This document shows positions 45,621 to 55,194 of a stretch of 64,000 nucleotides of DNA, one piece after another. Below the pieces are notes generated by a model. The model was not told where the DNA came from, did no database searches, and saw only the letters and a program-made list of their open reading frames with translations. How positions within the stretch are numbered: position 1 is the stretch's first letter; every line of letters begins with the position of its first letter. Source of the DNA: Neptunitalea lumnitzerae (lineage in GTDB: Bacteria; Bacteroidota; Bacteroidia; Flavobacteriales; Flavobacteriaceae); NCBI RefSeq assembly GCF_027924185.1, contig NZ_BRVO01000002.1, positions 1,090,636 through 1,154,635 on the forward strand, read 5' to 3'. The position numbers were made by a program, and so were the translations under genes.

Positions 45621-46307
45621 TTAGCTAAATTTTGAAACTATTTCTAAAATTTGATCAAATTGTGCCGCTCTACTTAGGTTAGAATTATCTATTTCTATAG
45701 CATCATCGGCTTTTACTAAAGGAGAATCTTCACGTGTAGAATCTATATGGTCGCGCTGCTCTATGTTGGCTAACACCGCATCAAAAGCAACATCGTCTCC
45801 TTTTTCTATAAGTTCTTTATATCTACGCTCTGCACGGACTTGCGCAGAAGCTGTCATAAACAATTTTACCTCAGCATCAGGAAAAACAACCGTACCAATA
45901 TCACGGCCATCCATTACAATACCTTTTTCCTTTCCCATTTCGCGTTGCTCTTCCACCAATTTCTGGCGTACCTCTGGCACTGCAGCAACGGTACTTACTA
46001 AATTAGATACTTCAAGGGTTCTAATCTCTCTTTCTACATTTCTTCCGTTTAAATACATTTCTGCAAAACCAAGCGCCTCATTAAACGTAAAAGTTAAGCG
46101 TACTTTTGGTAAGCTTTCTATTAATCCGTTGATATTGGTAACTTCAGTAGTAACCAGCCCCTGCTCCATTGCATATAAGGTAACCGCTCTATACATGGCT
46201 CCTGTATCTACATAGATATACCCTAATTGTTTTGCCAATTGTTTGGCAATGGTACTTTTTCCCGTAGAAGAAAACCCATCTATAGCTATTATTATCTTAT
46301 TGTTCAT
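45621..46307 (-). CDS. cmk: Cytidylate kinase
   Basis: The 228-residue protein has the P-loop GFSSTGKST (11-19), YVDTGAMYRAVTLYA, GRNVEREIRTLEVS in the CMP-binding insert, and IVMDGRDIGTVVFPDAEVK. It phosphorylates CMP and dCMP with ATP in the cytoplasm. It starts 13 bases after the porQ stop, so the two form an operon, an order common in Flavobacteria. Confidence 0.96.
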   Translation of the reverse strand: MNNKIIIAIDGFSSTGKSTIAKQLAKQLGYIYVDTGAMYRAVTLYAMEQGLVTTEVTNINGLIESLPKVRLTFTFNEALGFAEMYLNGRNVEREIRTLEVSNLVSTVAAVPEVRQKLVEEQREMGKEKGIVMDGRDIGTVVFPDAEVKLFMTASAQVRAERRYKELIEKGDDVAFDAVLANIEQRDHIDSTREDSPLVKADDAIEIDNSNLSRAAQFDQILEIVSKFS

Positions 46308-46320
46308 TGTGTATTTACTA

Positions 46321-47340
46321 TTACTTTAAATCAAACTGCAACCCTAGCAAACTACTATGAGATGCGTTGGTATACCTTGCAAAGGTATAGCTTACTTTTG
46401 TTTTTCTTATTTTAAGTGCAAAACCTCCAGAAAAACCAGAGAAGGTTCTGTACTCAGCAATTCTCATTTCGGCAGCTCTTCTAAAATTGTATCCTAAACG
46501 AATATTAAAATCGCCCTCAGGAAACACTTCCGCTCCTATTACCATATGCCTAAACGCCTCTTTAAAAATATTATCTTTCTCTTCTTCTACCGTTCCATCT
46601 AAAGATTCTTCAGCATTTACCGGGTTCGCAAAAGATACATTCCAGTACTGCAAATCTTCAAAAGTAAGGTGCCATCTAATAGGTACGTGCTCTAATAACT
46701 GAGACAAACCTGCATCTATTTCTAAAGGCAATGGCTCTTGTATACCCGCATAAGTGGTAAACTGCGCCCCAATGTTACGCACCACAATTGCTGCATTAAA
46801 ATCTATCTTATCGTTTATATACATTAACCCTACATCAAAAGCACCACCAAAAGAGTTATAACTTTCTAAGGTAGAGTATATCAGTTTTGTATTAAACCCT
46901 ATATGTAAATCTATTCTAGGAATTTTATATGCCCAGCCTACAGAAAGGGCTGTTTCGCTCCCTGAGAATTCTCCGGTTTCATTACCAAATTCATCTCTTC
47001 CCATAAAACTACCATAATTCACATAGGTAAGTCCGCCTTGTATAGTATTGGTATAACGGTCTATTTGGTAAGCATAAGCTGCAGAACCATAACCAACATC
47101 ACCTAAATAGTTTACATAACTAAGCGCCAGTTGGTGACTCATATCGTTATTTACACTAGCCGGATTGGTAAGTGCCTGCAGTACATCATTATCATAATTG
47201 GTAATAACCTTCCCCCCCAAAGCCGCCTGACGTGGGTTAGCCACTAAATTTAGAAACTGATAGGTATACCTACCCCCCATTTGTGCGTTAAGGATAAGTG
47301 TACTAAATACTAAAAAAAATGTTAGCAGGGCTTTTTGCAT
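46321..47340 (-). CDS. porQ: Type IX secretion system protein PorQ
   Basis: The 339-residue protein has a signal peptide (MQKALLTFFLVFSTLILNAQ) and a beta-barrel of the PorV/PorQ type. Visible traits are LVANPRQAALGGKVITNYDN, ALTNPASV, NIQGGLTYVNYGSF split by loops, and a long run of alternating strands. PorQ belongs to the outer-membrane attachment complex (with PorU, PorV, PorZ) that transfers T9SS cargo to the surface. This agrees with the sorting-domain protein at 6.5-8.2 kb. It is upstream of cmk in one operon. Confidence 0.9.
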   Translation of the reverse strand: MQKALLTFFLVFSTLILNAQMGGRYTYQFLNLVANPRQAALGGKVITNYDNDVLQALTNPASVNNDMSHQLALSYVNYLGDVGYGSAAYAYQIDRYTNTIQGGLTYVNYGSFMGRDEFGNETGEFSGSETALSVGWAYKIPRIDLHIGFNTKLIYSTLESYNSFGGAFDVGLMYINDKIDFNAAIVVRNIGAQFTTYAGIQEPLPLEIDAGLSQLLEHVPIRWHLTFEDLQYWNVSFANPVNAEESLDGTVEEEKDNIFKEAFRHMVIGAEVFPEGDFNIRLGYNFRRAAEMRIAEYRTFSGFSGGFALKIRKTKVSYTFARYTNASHSSLLGLQFDLK

Positions 47341-47450
47341 GGGCGCAAAATAAATAAATCTTGCTTAAAGAACGCTTTGTATTTTATATTATTTTAAGAA
47401 GACTCTTTTAAATGTAACGTTTTTTAGATAAAGCCCTATCTTATATAAAA

Positions 47451-47473
47451 AAGCCCCGATTAAATCGGGGCTT
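47451..47473 (-). terminator. Terminator of lon
   Basis: AAGCCCCGAT (47451-47460) pairs perfectly with ATCGGGGCTT (47464-47473) with a three-base loop. A-rich DNA at 47447-47452 gives a short U-tract on the minus strand. Confidence 0.88.
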
Positions 47474-47478
47474 CATTA

Positions 47479-49929
47479 TTATAAATCTTTTGCTTTTTTA
47501 ACCTTTTGGTCGGTTATAGCTATATCTATTACCTCACTCATTTCTTTCACAAAATGGAAGGTTAAACCTTTTACGTAGCTCTCTTTAATTTCTTCGATAT
47601 CTTTACGGTTATCTTCGCAAAGAATAATTTCTTTAATTCTAGCACGTTTTGCAGCTAATATTTTTTCTTTAATACCACCCACAGGCAATACTTTACCACG
47701 TAATGTAATTTCACCAGTCATAGCCAAGCTCTTTTTCACTTTACGTTGGGTAAATAAAGACACTAGCGAAGTTAACATAGTAACCCCAGCACTAGGTCCG
47801 TCTTTAGGTGTAGCCCCTTCTGGTACGTGAATGTGCACATTGTACTTATCAAATATCTCAGGGTTAATGTTTAAATCTTCTGCATTAGACTTAATATATT
47901 GTAAAGCAATAGTAGCAGACTCTTTCATTACATTACCAAGGTTACCGGTAATACTCATACTTCCTTTACCTTTAGAAAGTATAGACTCTATAAACAAGAT
48001 ATCTCCACCAACACTGGTCCAAGCCAAACCGGTTACAACACCTGCTACATCATTATTCTCATATTTATCGCGTTCTAACCTTGCAGGCCCCAACACTTTT
48101 TCTACATCTTCTGTAGTAGCTTTTACATTATACTCCTCTTCCATTGCTACAGACTTAGCAGCGTAACGTACCATTTTGGCAATTTGCTTTTCTAAACCCC
48201 TAACTCCTGATTCTCTGGTATAACCTTCTACAATTTTTTCTAGTTCACGCTTACCTAATACTAAATGGTCTTTAGTTAAACCGTGTTCTTTTAATTGTTT
48301 AGGCAATAAGTGGCGTTTTGCTATTTCTACTTTTTCTTCAATAGTATACCCCGTTACATTAATAATTTCCATACGGTCTCTTAATGCAGGCTGAATGGTA
48401 TTTAAACTATTGGCAGTAGCAATAAACATAACCTTAGAAAGGTCGTAACCCATTTCTAAGAAGTTATCGTAAAACTCTGTATTTTGTTCTGGGTCTAATA
48501 CCTCTAACATAGCTGAAGACGGATCTCCGTTATGTCCCATAGATAATTTATCAATCTCGTCTAACACAAATACCGGATTAGAAGTACCTGCCTTTTTTAA
48601 AGATTGAATAATTCTACCAGGCATAGCACCAATATAAGTTTTTCTATGTCCGCGTATTTCTGCTTCATCTCTTAAACCACCTAAAGAAATACGTACATAC
48701 TCTCTACCTAAAGCAGATGCAATCGATTTTCCTAAAGATGTTTTACCAACCCCTGGAGGTCCGTATAAACATAAAATAGGCGACTTCATATCGTTACGCA
48801 GTTTTAGTACCGCTAGATATTCTATAATTCTTCTCTTAACATCTTCTAACCCATAATGATCTTTGTCTAGCACTTTTTGTGCTCTCTTCAAATCAAAATT
48901 GTCTTTAGAAAACTCATCCCAAGGCAAGTCTAAAAATAAATCTAAGTAATTTCTTTGAATAGAATACTCTGCCACCTGAGGGTTCATACGTTGCATTTTT
49001 GCCAACTCTTTCTCAAAGTGTTCTTTTATTTTATCATCCCACTTTTTGGTTTTGGCACGCTCGCGCATTTCTTCTACCTCTGCTTCATAAGAAACACCAC
49101 CCAACTCTTCTTGAATGGTTTTCATTTGCTGATGCAAGAAATACTCACGTTGTTGCTGATCTAAATCGTGTCTAACTTTCGATTGAATATCATTGCGCAA
49201 CGCTAGTTTCTGAAATTCAACATTCATAAACTTCAGTGTAGCTAAGGCACGTTCTTTCAAATCGTTTATTTCCAACAACTCTTGTTTCTCGCCAACATTC
49301 AAATTCATGTTAGAAGAAACAAAGTTTACTAAAAACGAATTACTCTCTATATTCCTAATAGCAAACGATGCCTCAGTAGGAATGTTAGGGCTATCCTTTA
49401 TAATTTGAAGCGATAAATCTTTAACCGATTCTATAATAGCACTAAACTCTTTATCTTCTGCTTCTGGTTTTATCTCTGGTACTTCAGAGATATTTGCTTT
49501 TAAATACGGATCATTATCTACAATAGAATCAATTTTAAAACGCTTTTTACCTTGAATGATAACTGTAACGTTACCATCGGGCATTTTTAGCACTCTTAAA
49601 ATTCGGGCTACTGTACCAATTGTATTTATATCTTCTAAAGCCGGAGTTTCTACACTTTCATCCTTCTGAGATACTACCCCTATTACTTTACTTCCATTAT
49701 TAGCGTCGTTTATCAGCTTAATAGAAGCATCTCTACCTGCTGAAATAGGAATTACAACACCAGGAAAAAGTACGGTATTTCTTAAAGGTAATATTGGTAA
49801 CGATTCAGGCAGTTCCTCTTTCTGAATTTCCTCTTCATCTTCTGGGGTCATTAAAGGTATTAACTCCGAATCTTCATCGATACCATGAAGTGACATGCTG
49901 TCAATATTTGAAAATTTCAATTTCTTCAT
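47479..49929 (-). CDS. lon: ATP-dependent Lon protease
   Basis: The 816-residue protein has the full Lon layout: an N-terminal substrate-binding domain ([20 protein letters not shown]), a coiled-coil part, an AAA+ module with Walker [11 protein letters not shown] and Walker [11 protein letters not shown], and a protease domain with the Ser in [10 protein letters not shown] and the Lys in [13 protein letters not shown]. It removes damaged and regulatory proteins in the cytoplasm. It stands alone and its upstream region is divergent with an ECF sigma gene. Confidence 0.97.
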   Translation of the reverse strand: MKKLKFSNIDSMSLHGIDEDSELIPLMTPEDEEEIQKEELPESLPILPLRNTVLFPGVVIPISAGRDASIKLINDANNGSKVIGVVSQKDESVETPALEDINTIGTVARILRVLKMPDGNVTVIIQGKKRFKIDSIVDNDPYLKANISEVPEIKPEAEDKEFSAIIESVKDLSLQIIKDSPNIPTEASFAIRNIESNSFLVNFVSSNMNLNVGEKQELLEINDLKERALATLKFMNVEFQKLALRNDIQSKVRHDLDQQQREYFLHQQMKTIQEELGGVSYEAEVEEMRERAKTKKWDDKIKEHFEKELAKMQRMNPQVAEYSIQRNYLDLFLDLPWDEFSKDNFDLKRAQKVLDKDHYGLEDVKRRIIEYLAVLKLRNDMKSPILCLYGPPGVGKTSLGKSIASALGREYVRISLGGLRDEAEIRGHRKTYIGAMPGRIIQSLKKAGTSNPVFVLDEIDKLSMGHNGDPSSAMLEVLDPEQNTEFYDNFLEMGYDLSKVMFIATANSLNTIQPALRDRMEIINVTGYTIEEKVEIAKRHLLPKQLKEHGLTKDHLVLGKRELEKIVEGYTRESGVRGLEKQIAKMVRYAAKSVAMEEEYNVKATTEDVEKVLGPARLERDKYENNDVAGVVTGLAWTSVGGDILFIESILSKGKGSMSITGNLGNVMKESATIALQYIKSNAEDLNINPEIFDKYNVHIHVPEGATPKDGPSAGVTMLTSLVSLFTQRKVKKSLAMTGEITLRGKVLPVGGIKEKILAAKRARIKEIILCEDNRKDIEEIKESYVKGLTFHFVKEMSEVIDIAITDQKVKKAKDL

Positions 49930-50175
49930 ATCTTGGTTTTAAGTCAAATTGTCACATCTACTTTTTAAAGTAAGCTATTGCAACTATTAACTTTACTTAA
50001 TAAATCTTTCTAAATCACAAAAATACACTCTATTTAAGTATATTACATACTATTAAAGGCAATAGTTATGCCATTTCACTATACAAGGTGCACCAACAAA
50101 ATAAATAACCTAATTATTTTTACAAAAGTGTAACAAAAACAATAACAAACCATCTTTACTACAAAGAATAACTTT

Positions 50176-50733
50176 TTGAGCCACGATAACCAACATACCA
50201 AAGAACTTATTGCCCTGTGTAAAAAAGGAAACCAAAGTGCGCAGTTGGAAATTTACAATTTGTATTTCAAGGCTATGTATAACACAGCTTTAAGAATTGT
50301 AAAAGACTCCTTTGAAGCAGAAGACATTATGCAAGAATCTTTTTTAAGTGCATTTACCAAATTAGATTCTTACAAGGGCGAAGTAACCTTTGGAGCTTGG
50401 TTAAAACGAATTGTAATTAATAACAGTATTCAACAATACCGTAAGAATGAAAAAACTCAATCTGTAGCTATTGACAATGTTCTATATAAGGTTGAAGACA
50501 ATGACGGAATTGAAGCTGATTATGAATTTACCAATGTGAAGGCTCAAAAAGTATTGGAAATCATGAAAACGCTTAAAGACAATTACAGAATTGCTTTAAC
50601 CTTATTCTTAATTGAAGGATTTGATTATGATGAAATATGTGAAATAATGCAAATAACCCCTGCCAATTGCAGAACAACTATATCGCGCGCTAAAGAAAGT
50701 TTAAGAAAAAAATTAGTAACCCAATGCGTTTAG
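50176..50733 (+). CDS. ECF-type RNA polymerase sigma factor
   Basis: The 185-residue protein has region 2 (LRIVKDSFEAEDIMQESFLS, AFTKLDSYKGEVTFGAWLKR) and region 4 (LKDNYRIALTLFLIEGFDYD, EICEIMQITPANCRTTISRA). The only sensible start is a TTG at 50176 (MSHDNQH); the next ATG would delete part of region 2. Its end overlaps the next gene by 10 bases. First in a four-gene operon. Confidence 0.92.
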   Translation: MSHDNQHTKELIALCKKGNQSAQLEIYNLYFKAMYNTALRIVKDSFEAEDIMQESFLSAFTKLDSYKGEVTFGAWLKRIVINNSIQQYRKNEKTQSVAIDNVLYKVEDNDGIEADYEFTNVKAQKVLEIMKTLKDNYRIALTLFLIEGFDYDEICEIMQITPANCRTTISRAKESLRKKLVTQCV

Positions 50734-51287
50734 ACAAAGATAATATAGACACCCTATTTGATGATTTACAAGGCTCGTTTGATGTACATGAACCTTCTCA
50801 AAATCATATGAAAAATTTTGAGGCCATGTTAGCAAAACAGTCTACTAAGTCTACTGCTAAAAACTCAACTATTAAAAATAGAAGATGGTGGTACGTAGCG
50901 GCTTCTATTCTTATTGTTATTGCTGTATCCATTGGTGTTTTTAATGGTACTACGAAACAAAAAGATGAATTAGCAACCGTAGCCCCAGAGTTATACCAAT
51001 CACAAACCTATTTTACAGGTATAATTAATCAGGAATTGGAAAAGCTTCAAAAAGAAGACACCTCTCCTGAAACCAAGGAAATAGTAAATGATGCCGTAAA
51101 ACAGATTAACAAACTAGAAAAAGATTATAGTAAATTAAAAGCAGACCTACTTGAAAATGGTGCAGACAAAAGGGTAATCTATGCCATGATTACCAACCTG
51201 CAAAAAAGAATTGAACTCTTACAACATGTATTACAAACCATTGACGATGTTAAAACCCTTAAAACCGAGACCCATGAAATTATTTAA
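50724..51287 (+). CDS. Probable anti-sigma factor with coiled coil
   Basis: The 187-residue protein has an N-terminal cytoplasmic part (RLDKDNIDTLFDDLQGSFDV), a transmembrane helix (about 55-74, WWYVAASILIVIAVSIGVF) and a coiled-coil periplasmic part (about 95-185) with QELEKLQKEDTSPETKEIVN. It overlaps the sigma gene by 10 bases, which supports a regulatory pairing. The next gene starts inside its 3' end by 14 bases. Confidence 0.7.
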   Translation: MRLDKDNIDTLFDDLQGSFDVHEPSQNHMKNFEAMLAKQSTKSTAKNSTIKNRRWWYVAASILIVIAVSIGVFNGTTKQKDELATVAPELYQSQTYFTGIINQELEKLQKEDTSPETKEIVNDAVKQINKLEKDYSKLKADLLENGADKRVIYAMITNLQKRIELLQHVLQTIDDVKTLKTETHEII

Positions 51288-52353
51288 TACACTATTAGCA
51301 TTTGTACTTACGCTTCAGTTTGCATTTGCTATAAACGATAACGGAGCACCTAAAGGCAAATACACAAAAGAAAAAACAGTTAAGCGTGAGTTTATAGTAA
51401 ATCCTAATGCTTTACTTAAAGTTAATAACTCTTATGGTAACCTTAATATTACTAGCTGGAACGAGAATAAAACTGCTATTGTAGTACATATTAAAACCAG
51501 TGGTAACAATGAGAAAAAGGTAGCCGAAAAACTAAGCGAAATTAATATCATTTTTGACGCTAATGAAGATTTAGTAAGCGCCAGAACCGTTTTTAACGAA
51601 GACAAATGGAGCTGGGGATGGAACAATAATAATGTAAACGTAGAGGTTAACTACACTATTAAAGTACCTGTTACTAACAAAACAGATTTGTCTAACGACT
51701 ACGGTGCCATTATTATTGACAAGCTAAACAATACTGCTAAAATTAGCTGTGATTATGGCAAGCTAGATATAGGAGAACTTTGGGGAGACAACAATCAACT
51801 AAATTTTGATTATACCACCAACTCTAGAATTGGAATACTAAAAAATGGAACTATTAATGCAGACTATTCTTCTTTTACGGTAGAAAAAACAAAATCGCTT
51901 ACCTTAAAAGCTGATTATACTACAAGTAAAATAGAAAAAGCAGATTATGTAAACTACCGATGTGATTACGGAAGTGTTACCCTTGGCGATATTATGAATT
52001 TGGAAGGTAATGGTGATTACTTAACCATAAAAATTGATAATGTATTTGGGAATATAAATATTGACTCTGAATACGGATCTGTACGCATAGATGAGTTAAC
52101 AGAGCAAGCAGGTAAAGTTCATATTAATGCAGAATACACTGGCATACGAATTGGCTACAACAGCAGCTACTACTTTAACTTTGACTTTGACCTTGACTAT
52201 GCAGGGCTTTCAGGCGGTGATGACTTAACCTTTTTATTAAAGGATTCAGATTATACCTCTAAGCATTACCAAGGGTATTATACTAATAAAAACACAGGAA
52301 AAGAAATTGTAATTAAAAGTGAATACGGAGGTATTACACTAAACAAAAGATAA
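51274..52353 (+). CDS. Secreted beta-repeat protein (DUF4097-like)
   Basis: From the ATG at 51274 the protein has 359 residues and starts MKLFNTLLAFVLTLQFAFAI, a signal peptide; a frame open from 51211 would only add residues with no signal function. The body repeats a strand pattern with alternating dyads: LKVNNSYGNLNITSWNEN, TDLSNDYGAIIIDKL, NINADYSSFTVEK, SEYGSVRIDEL and SEYGGITLNK. This is the beta-helix or adhesin-like pattern of DUF4097 proteins. Probably periplasmic or surface-exposed. Part of the sigma operon. Confidence 0.78.
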   Translation: MKLFNTLLAFVLTLQFAFAINDNGAPKGKYTKEKTVKREFIVNPNALLKVNNSYGNLNITSWNENKTAIVVHIKTSGNNEKKVAEKLSEINIIFDANEDLVSARTVFNEDKWSWGWNNNNVNVEVNYTIKVPVTNKTDLSNDYGAIIIDKLNNTAKISCDYGKLDIGELWGDNNQLNFDYTTNSRIGILKNGTINADYSSFTVEKTKSLTLKADYTTSKIEKADYVNYRCDYGSVTLGDIMNLEGNGDYLTIKIDNVFGNINIDSEYGSVRIDELTEQAGKVHINAEYTGIRIGYNSSYYFNFDFDLDYAGLSGGDDLTFLLKDSDYTSKHYQGYYTNKNTGKEIVIKSEYGGITLNKR

Positions 52354-52365
52354 AATCAAAAAACT

Positions 52366-53091
52366 ATGAAATCAATCACTAAATTATCTATTCTAACCTT
52401 TGCTATTTTATTTATCACTTCATGCAACGCCTCATGGAATGGTATTGAAGGAAATGGCAGAAGTACCACCAGCACCAGAAATGTGGGTAGCTTTGATGGT
52501 ATAGAAGTTGCAGGATCTTATCACGTTACTCTTGAAAAAGGTAATGAGGGTAAAGTAACTATAAACGCGGAAGAAAATATTATAGATTACATTGTTACAG
52601 AAGTCACCAATAATGTATTACACATTTATACGAAAGATGGATTTTCTTTACGCAGTACAAGAGGTATTAAAATAACTGTTGGCTTTAGCAATCTTAATAA
52701 AGCAATACTTACCGGTTCGGGCTCTATTAAAAGTGAGTCGGTTATTTCTGCAAGCAAAATGACTGCATCGGTTACTGGGTCAGGTGATATCGCTTTAAAA
52801 GTAAAAGCAGACAAAGTAGACTCTTATGTTACTGGTTCTGGTGATATACTTTTAGAAGGTGATACTACCGATTTTAAATGTACCGTTACAGGATCTGGAG
52901 ATATTTCAGCATACGAGTTAAAAGCTTCTAATGTAATAGCTGATGTTACAGGATCAGGTGATATTCATTTATATTGCAAAGCCAATCTTAAAGCTTACGT
53001 ATCTGGTTCTGGCGATATTTATTATAAAGGAAATCCAGAAATAAGAGATTTAAGCACTTCGGGATCAGGTGATATAAACAAGGACAACTAA
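52366..53091 (+). CDS. DUF2807 head-GIN-domain lipoprotein
   Basis: The 241-residue protein has a lipoprotein signal (TFAILFITSCNAS) and a typical DUF2807 head: RNVGSFDGIEVAGSYHVTLE, then EENIIDYIVTEVTNNVLHIY. The C-terminal half repeats TGSGDI or a close variant seven times about 18 residues apart, predicting a right-handed parallel beta-helix. It lies 12 bases after the DUF4097-like gene and ends the operon. Its role in the envelope is unknown. Confidence 0.85.
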   Translation: MKSITKLSILTFAILFITSCNASWNGIEGNGRSTTSTRNVGSFDGIEVAGSYHVTLEKGNEGKVTINAEENIIDYIVTEVTNNVLHIYTKDGFSLRSTRGIKITVGFSNLNKAILTGSGSIKSESVISASKMTASVTGSGDIALKVKADKVDSYVTGSGDILLEGDTTDFKCTVTGSGDISAYELKASNVIADVTGSGDIHLYCKANLKAYVSGSGDIYYKGNPEIRDLSTSGSGDINKDN

Positions 53092-53117
53092 ACTTTATAG
53101 AAAGTTCTATAAATAAC

Positions 53118-53155
53118 AAACGCCTCTAAACATATTGTTTAGAGGCGTTTTTCTT
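53118..53155. terminator. Bidirectional terminator
   Basis: AAACGCCTCTAAAC (53118-53131) pairs with GTTTAGAGGCGTTT (53137-53150) around five bases, with T-rich flanks on the plus strand. It separates the sigma operon and the convergent lipoprotein operon. Confidence 0.9.
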
Positions 53156-53186
53156 TGAGTTATTGAAAATTGAATTAGCAACAAAT

Positions 53187-54254
53187 CTAGTTACAAGAAT
53201 CACCAAAGGTATCTGCTTCATCACCATTAATTACAAACAAGTAAAGCTCTTCAATAGTAAACGTACCTGTTAAATCATCGGTAATTCTCATAAAAATAAC
53301 ATCTTCTAACTGTACATTATTAATATATGCATTACTTACAGTATTGTTGTTATAATAAGCCCCGTTTTCAGTTTCGTGGAACGAAACTGTAATAGAAGCT
53401 CCTGCTGGTAAATTAGGTACCATCACTTCATTGTAGTATCTATCTAAATCAAATACTGCAAAGTTATCGCCTGGTGTACCATCTGAACCATCGCAAGAAG
53501 ATATATCATAGTTATATATATCTAAATAATCAGGAATGCCATCTCCATCAGAATCGTAAGCATCCGCCGGATTTCCATCACCATCAGGATCTGCATTTTC
53601 AAATTCAGTTAATTTACCATCACCATCATCATCATTCTCTAAGTAGTTAGGAATACCATCACCATCGGTATCTAAACCTTCTTCATATCCTTCATACATA
53701 GTTAAGATACCATCATTATCATCGTCAGTATCTAAATAATCAGGAATTCCATCATTGTCAGAATTCTGAAGTGAAGCACCATTCTCTTCTAAAGTAGGAA
53801 CACCATCATCATCATCATCCAGGTCTAAATAATCTAACACCCCATCTTCATCTGAATCTAGTAAAGATAAAGGCCCTTCATTTGCTGTTGGAATACCATC
53901 TCCATCGTCGTCTGGATCTAAATAATTAGGTATACCATCACCATCTAAATCCCAAGCATCAATCGGAGTATGAGTTCCGTTAGGATCAGGATTTTCATCT
54001 ATGGTAAGTACACCATCATTATCATCATCATCATCTAAATAATCTGGTATACCATCTCCATCTGTATCTTGCCCTATACTTGCATTTTCAGCAACATCAC
54101 TAAGACCATCGCCATCAGAATCGGTAGTATCTGGAGTACCAGTTTCAACATCTTCCATTGTTTGTCCTAAATCTACAGTTTCGTTATCACAAGAATACAA
54201 TACGGTAGAAGCTACAATTGAAATGTATAATAAAGATTTATAGGTAATTTTCAT
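53187..54254 (-). CDS. Thrombospondin type 3 repeat lipoprotein
   Basis: From the ATG at 54254 the protein has 355 residues and starts MKITYKSLLYISIVASTVLY ending in the lipobox SC; an ATG at 54299 is possible but would place 15 residues in front of the signal. Residues about 45-260 are a run of Asp-rich, calcium-binding type 3 repeats (DSDGDGIPDYLD and variants with DDDNDG), with about 60 Asp in this region. The last 100 residues are a separate beta-rich domain containing a Cys pair (SSCDGSDG ... GDSCN). It probably forms a rigid calcium-dependent stalk on the outer membrane. DNA of this region is itself repetitive. Confidence 0.87.
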   Translation of the reverse strand: MKITYKSLLYISIVASTVLYSCDNETVDLGQTMEDVETGTPDTTDSDGDGLSDVAENASIGQDTDGDGIPDYLDDDDDNDGVLTIDENPDPNGTHTPIDAWDLDGDGIPNYLDPDDDGDGIPTANEGPLSLLDSDEDGVLDYLDLDDDDDGVPTLEENGASLQNSDNDGIPDYLDTDDDNDGILTMYEGYEEGLDTDGDGIPNYLENDDDGDGKLTEFENADPDGDGNPADAYDSDGDGIPDYLDIYNYDISSCDGSDGTPGDNFAVFDLDRYYNEVMVPNLPAGASITVSFHETENGAYYNNNTVSNAYINNVQLEDVIFMRITDDLTGTFTIEELYLFVINGDEADTFGDSCN

Positions 54255-54298
54255 TAATAATATTTTTGTTGGAATAAGCTTTAAATTCAGGGGGTACA

Positions 54299-54961
54299 TT
54301 AATTATTTACAGTGTAGAAAGTTTTAAAAACTCCTTCAGTAATTGAATTTTCAAGGGTTTCAAAAGCAAAATAACCCTCAATATAATTTGAATCCTGATT
54401 ATGTAATGTAATAGTTAATGTTCCGGTTTTACCACGGTTGGTTTGTGTTCCACCTTCACCACCTATTTGAAGATAGTTTGCTAAATAAAAACCTTGAGTG
54501 TTAGAAAAGTTATAAGTACCTTCTACAATATCACTAGGAAAAACTAATGCTAAACTTGTAGTTGTATCAGAACCTAAAATTCTAATAGCATCATAAGTTC
54601 CTTCTTCGGTTACATTGTTATTAGCATCGTTAAAATCATATTCAATAGTAGTAGTGTAAGCCATTACTCCACCACCCGAAGTAACTAAATCTTCATAATC
54701 ATCTAGCATATCCTCAAACATATCTCCGAATTCGTCAAAATCTCCTAAGTCACCCAAACCTCCAAAGTCAACCGAGTCACCCGAATCATCATCTGACTCT
54801 TCTACAACACTAACGTCAAAAGCAGTACCATCTATTACCGCACTAAATGTTGCTGGAGTTACGTCTGACCATTCATCTATAGTAATATCTTCACTACATG
54901 AGAATACACAAAAGACTAAAGCAAAAGCAATAGTTCCTTTTATTAAATTTTTAATTAGCAT
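54299..54961 (-). CDS. Lipoprotein of unknown function
   Basis: From the ATG at 54961 the protein has 220 residues and starts MLIKNLIKGTIAFALVFCVF with lipobox VFSC. It contains an acidic central loop (DFGGLGDLGDFDEFGDMFED) and strands such as TSLALVFPSDIVEGTYNF and GTLTITLHNQDSNYIEGYF, which look like a DUF6252-type beta-sandwich. A TAnnTTTG box at 54989-54996 lies over the upstream in-frame ATG at 54991, so the inner start is preferred. It precedes the type 3 repeat lipoprotein by 44 bases. Confidence 0.7.
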   Translation of the reverse strand: MLIKNLIKGTIAFALVFCVFSCSEDITIDEWSDVTPATFSAVIDGTAFDVSVVEESDDDSGDSVDFGGLGDLGDFDEFGDMFEDMLDDYEDLVTSGGGVMAYTTTIEYDFNDANNNVTEEGTYDAIRILGSDTTTSLALVFPSDIVEGTYNFSNTQGFYLANYLQIGGEGGTQTNRGKTGTLTITLHNQDSNYIEGYFAFETLENSITEGVFKTFYTVNN

Positions 54962-54988
54962 ATTTAGTTTGTTTTTTTTGCGAAAACA

Positions 54989-54996
54989 CAAATATA
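54989..54996 (-). promoter_or_regulatory. -7 box of the lipoprotein operon
   Basis: On the minus strand TATATTTG is an exact consensus match, 27 bases in front of the ATG at 54961. No perfect -33 element is seen. Confidence 0.5.
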
Positions 54997-55194
54997 GCGC
55001 ATTTATTAAAACCTGAAAGTATTTTTAAAGCTAAGTTAAATTTTTATTAAAAAAAGAAAAACCTCTTAAATCACTTAAACTTTATCTAAAATTAGATTTA
55101 ATATTTTAGGAAAGTAGCGAAGCTTAAATTTACTTATTTTCGTACAAAAAGCCTTTATAAGTAAGAAATTAACACTTTAATTTTGTTTTAATTC

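Noticed and set aside
45763..46215. A 150-codon open frame on the plus strand
   Set aside because: It is antisense to cmk, which has all kinase motifs; the frame is rich in Ser and Thr as expected from a mirror of a real gene.
53500..54130. Repetitive DNA as a CRISPR array
   Set aside because: The repeats are short, in phase with codons and encode Asp-rich calcium-binding units; no constant repeat with unique spacers and no cas gene.
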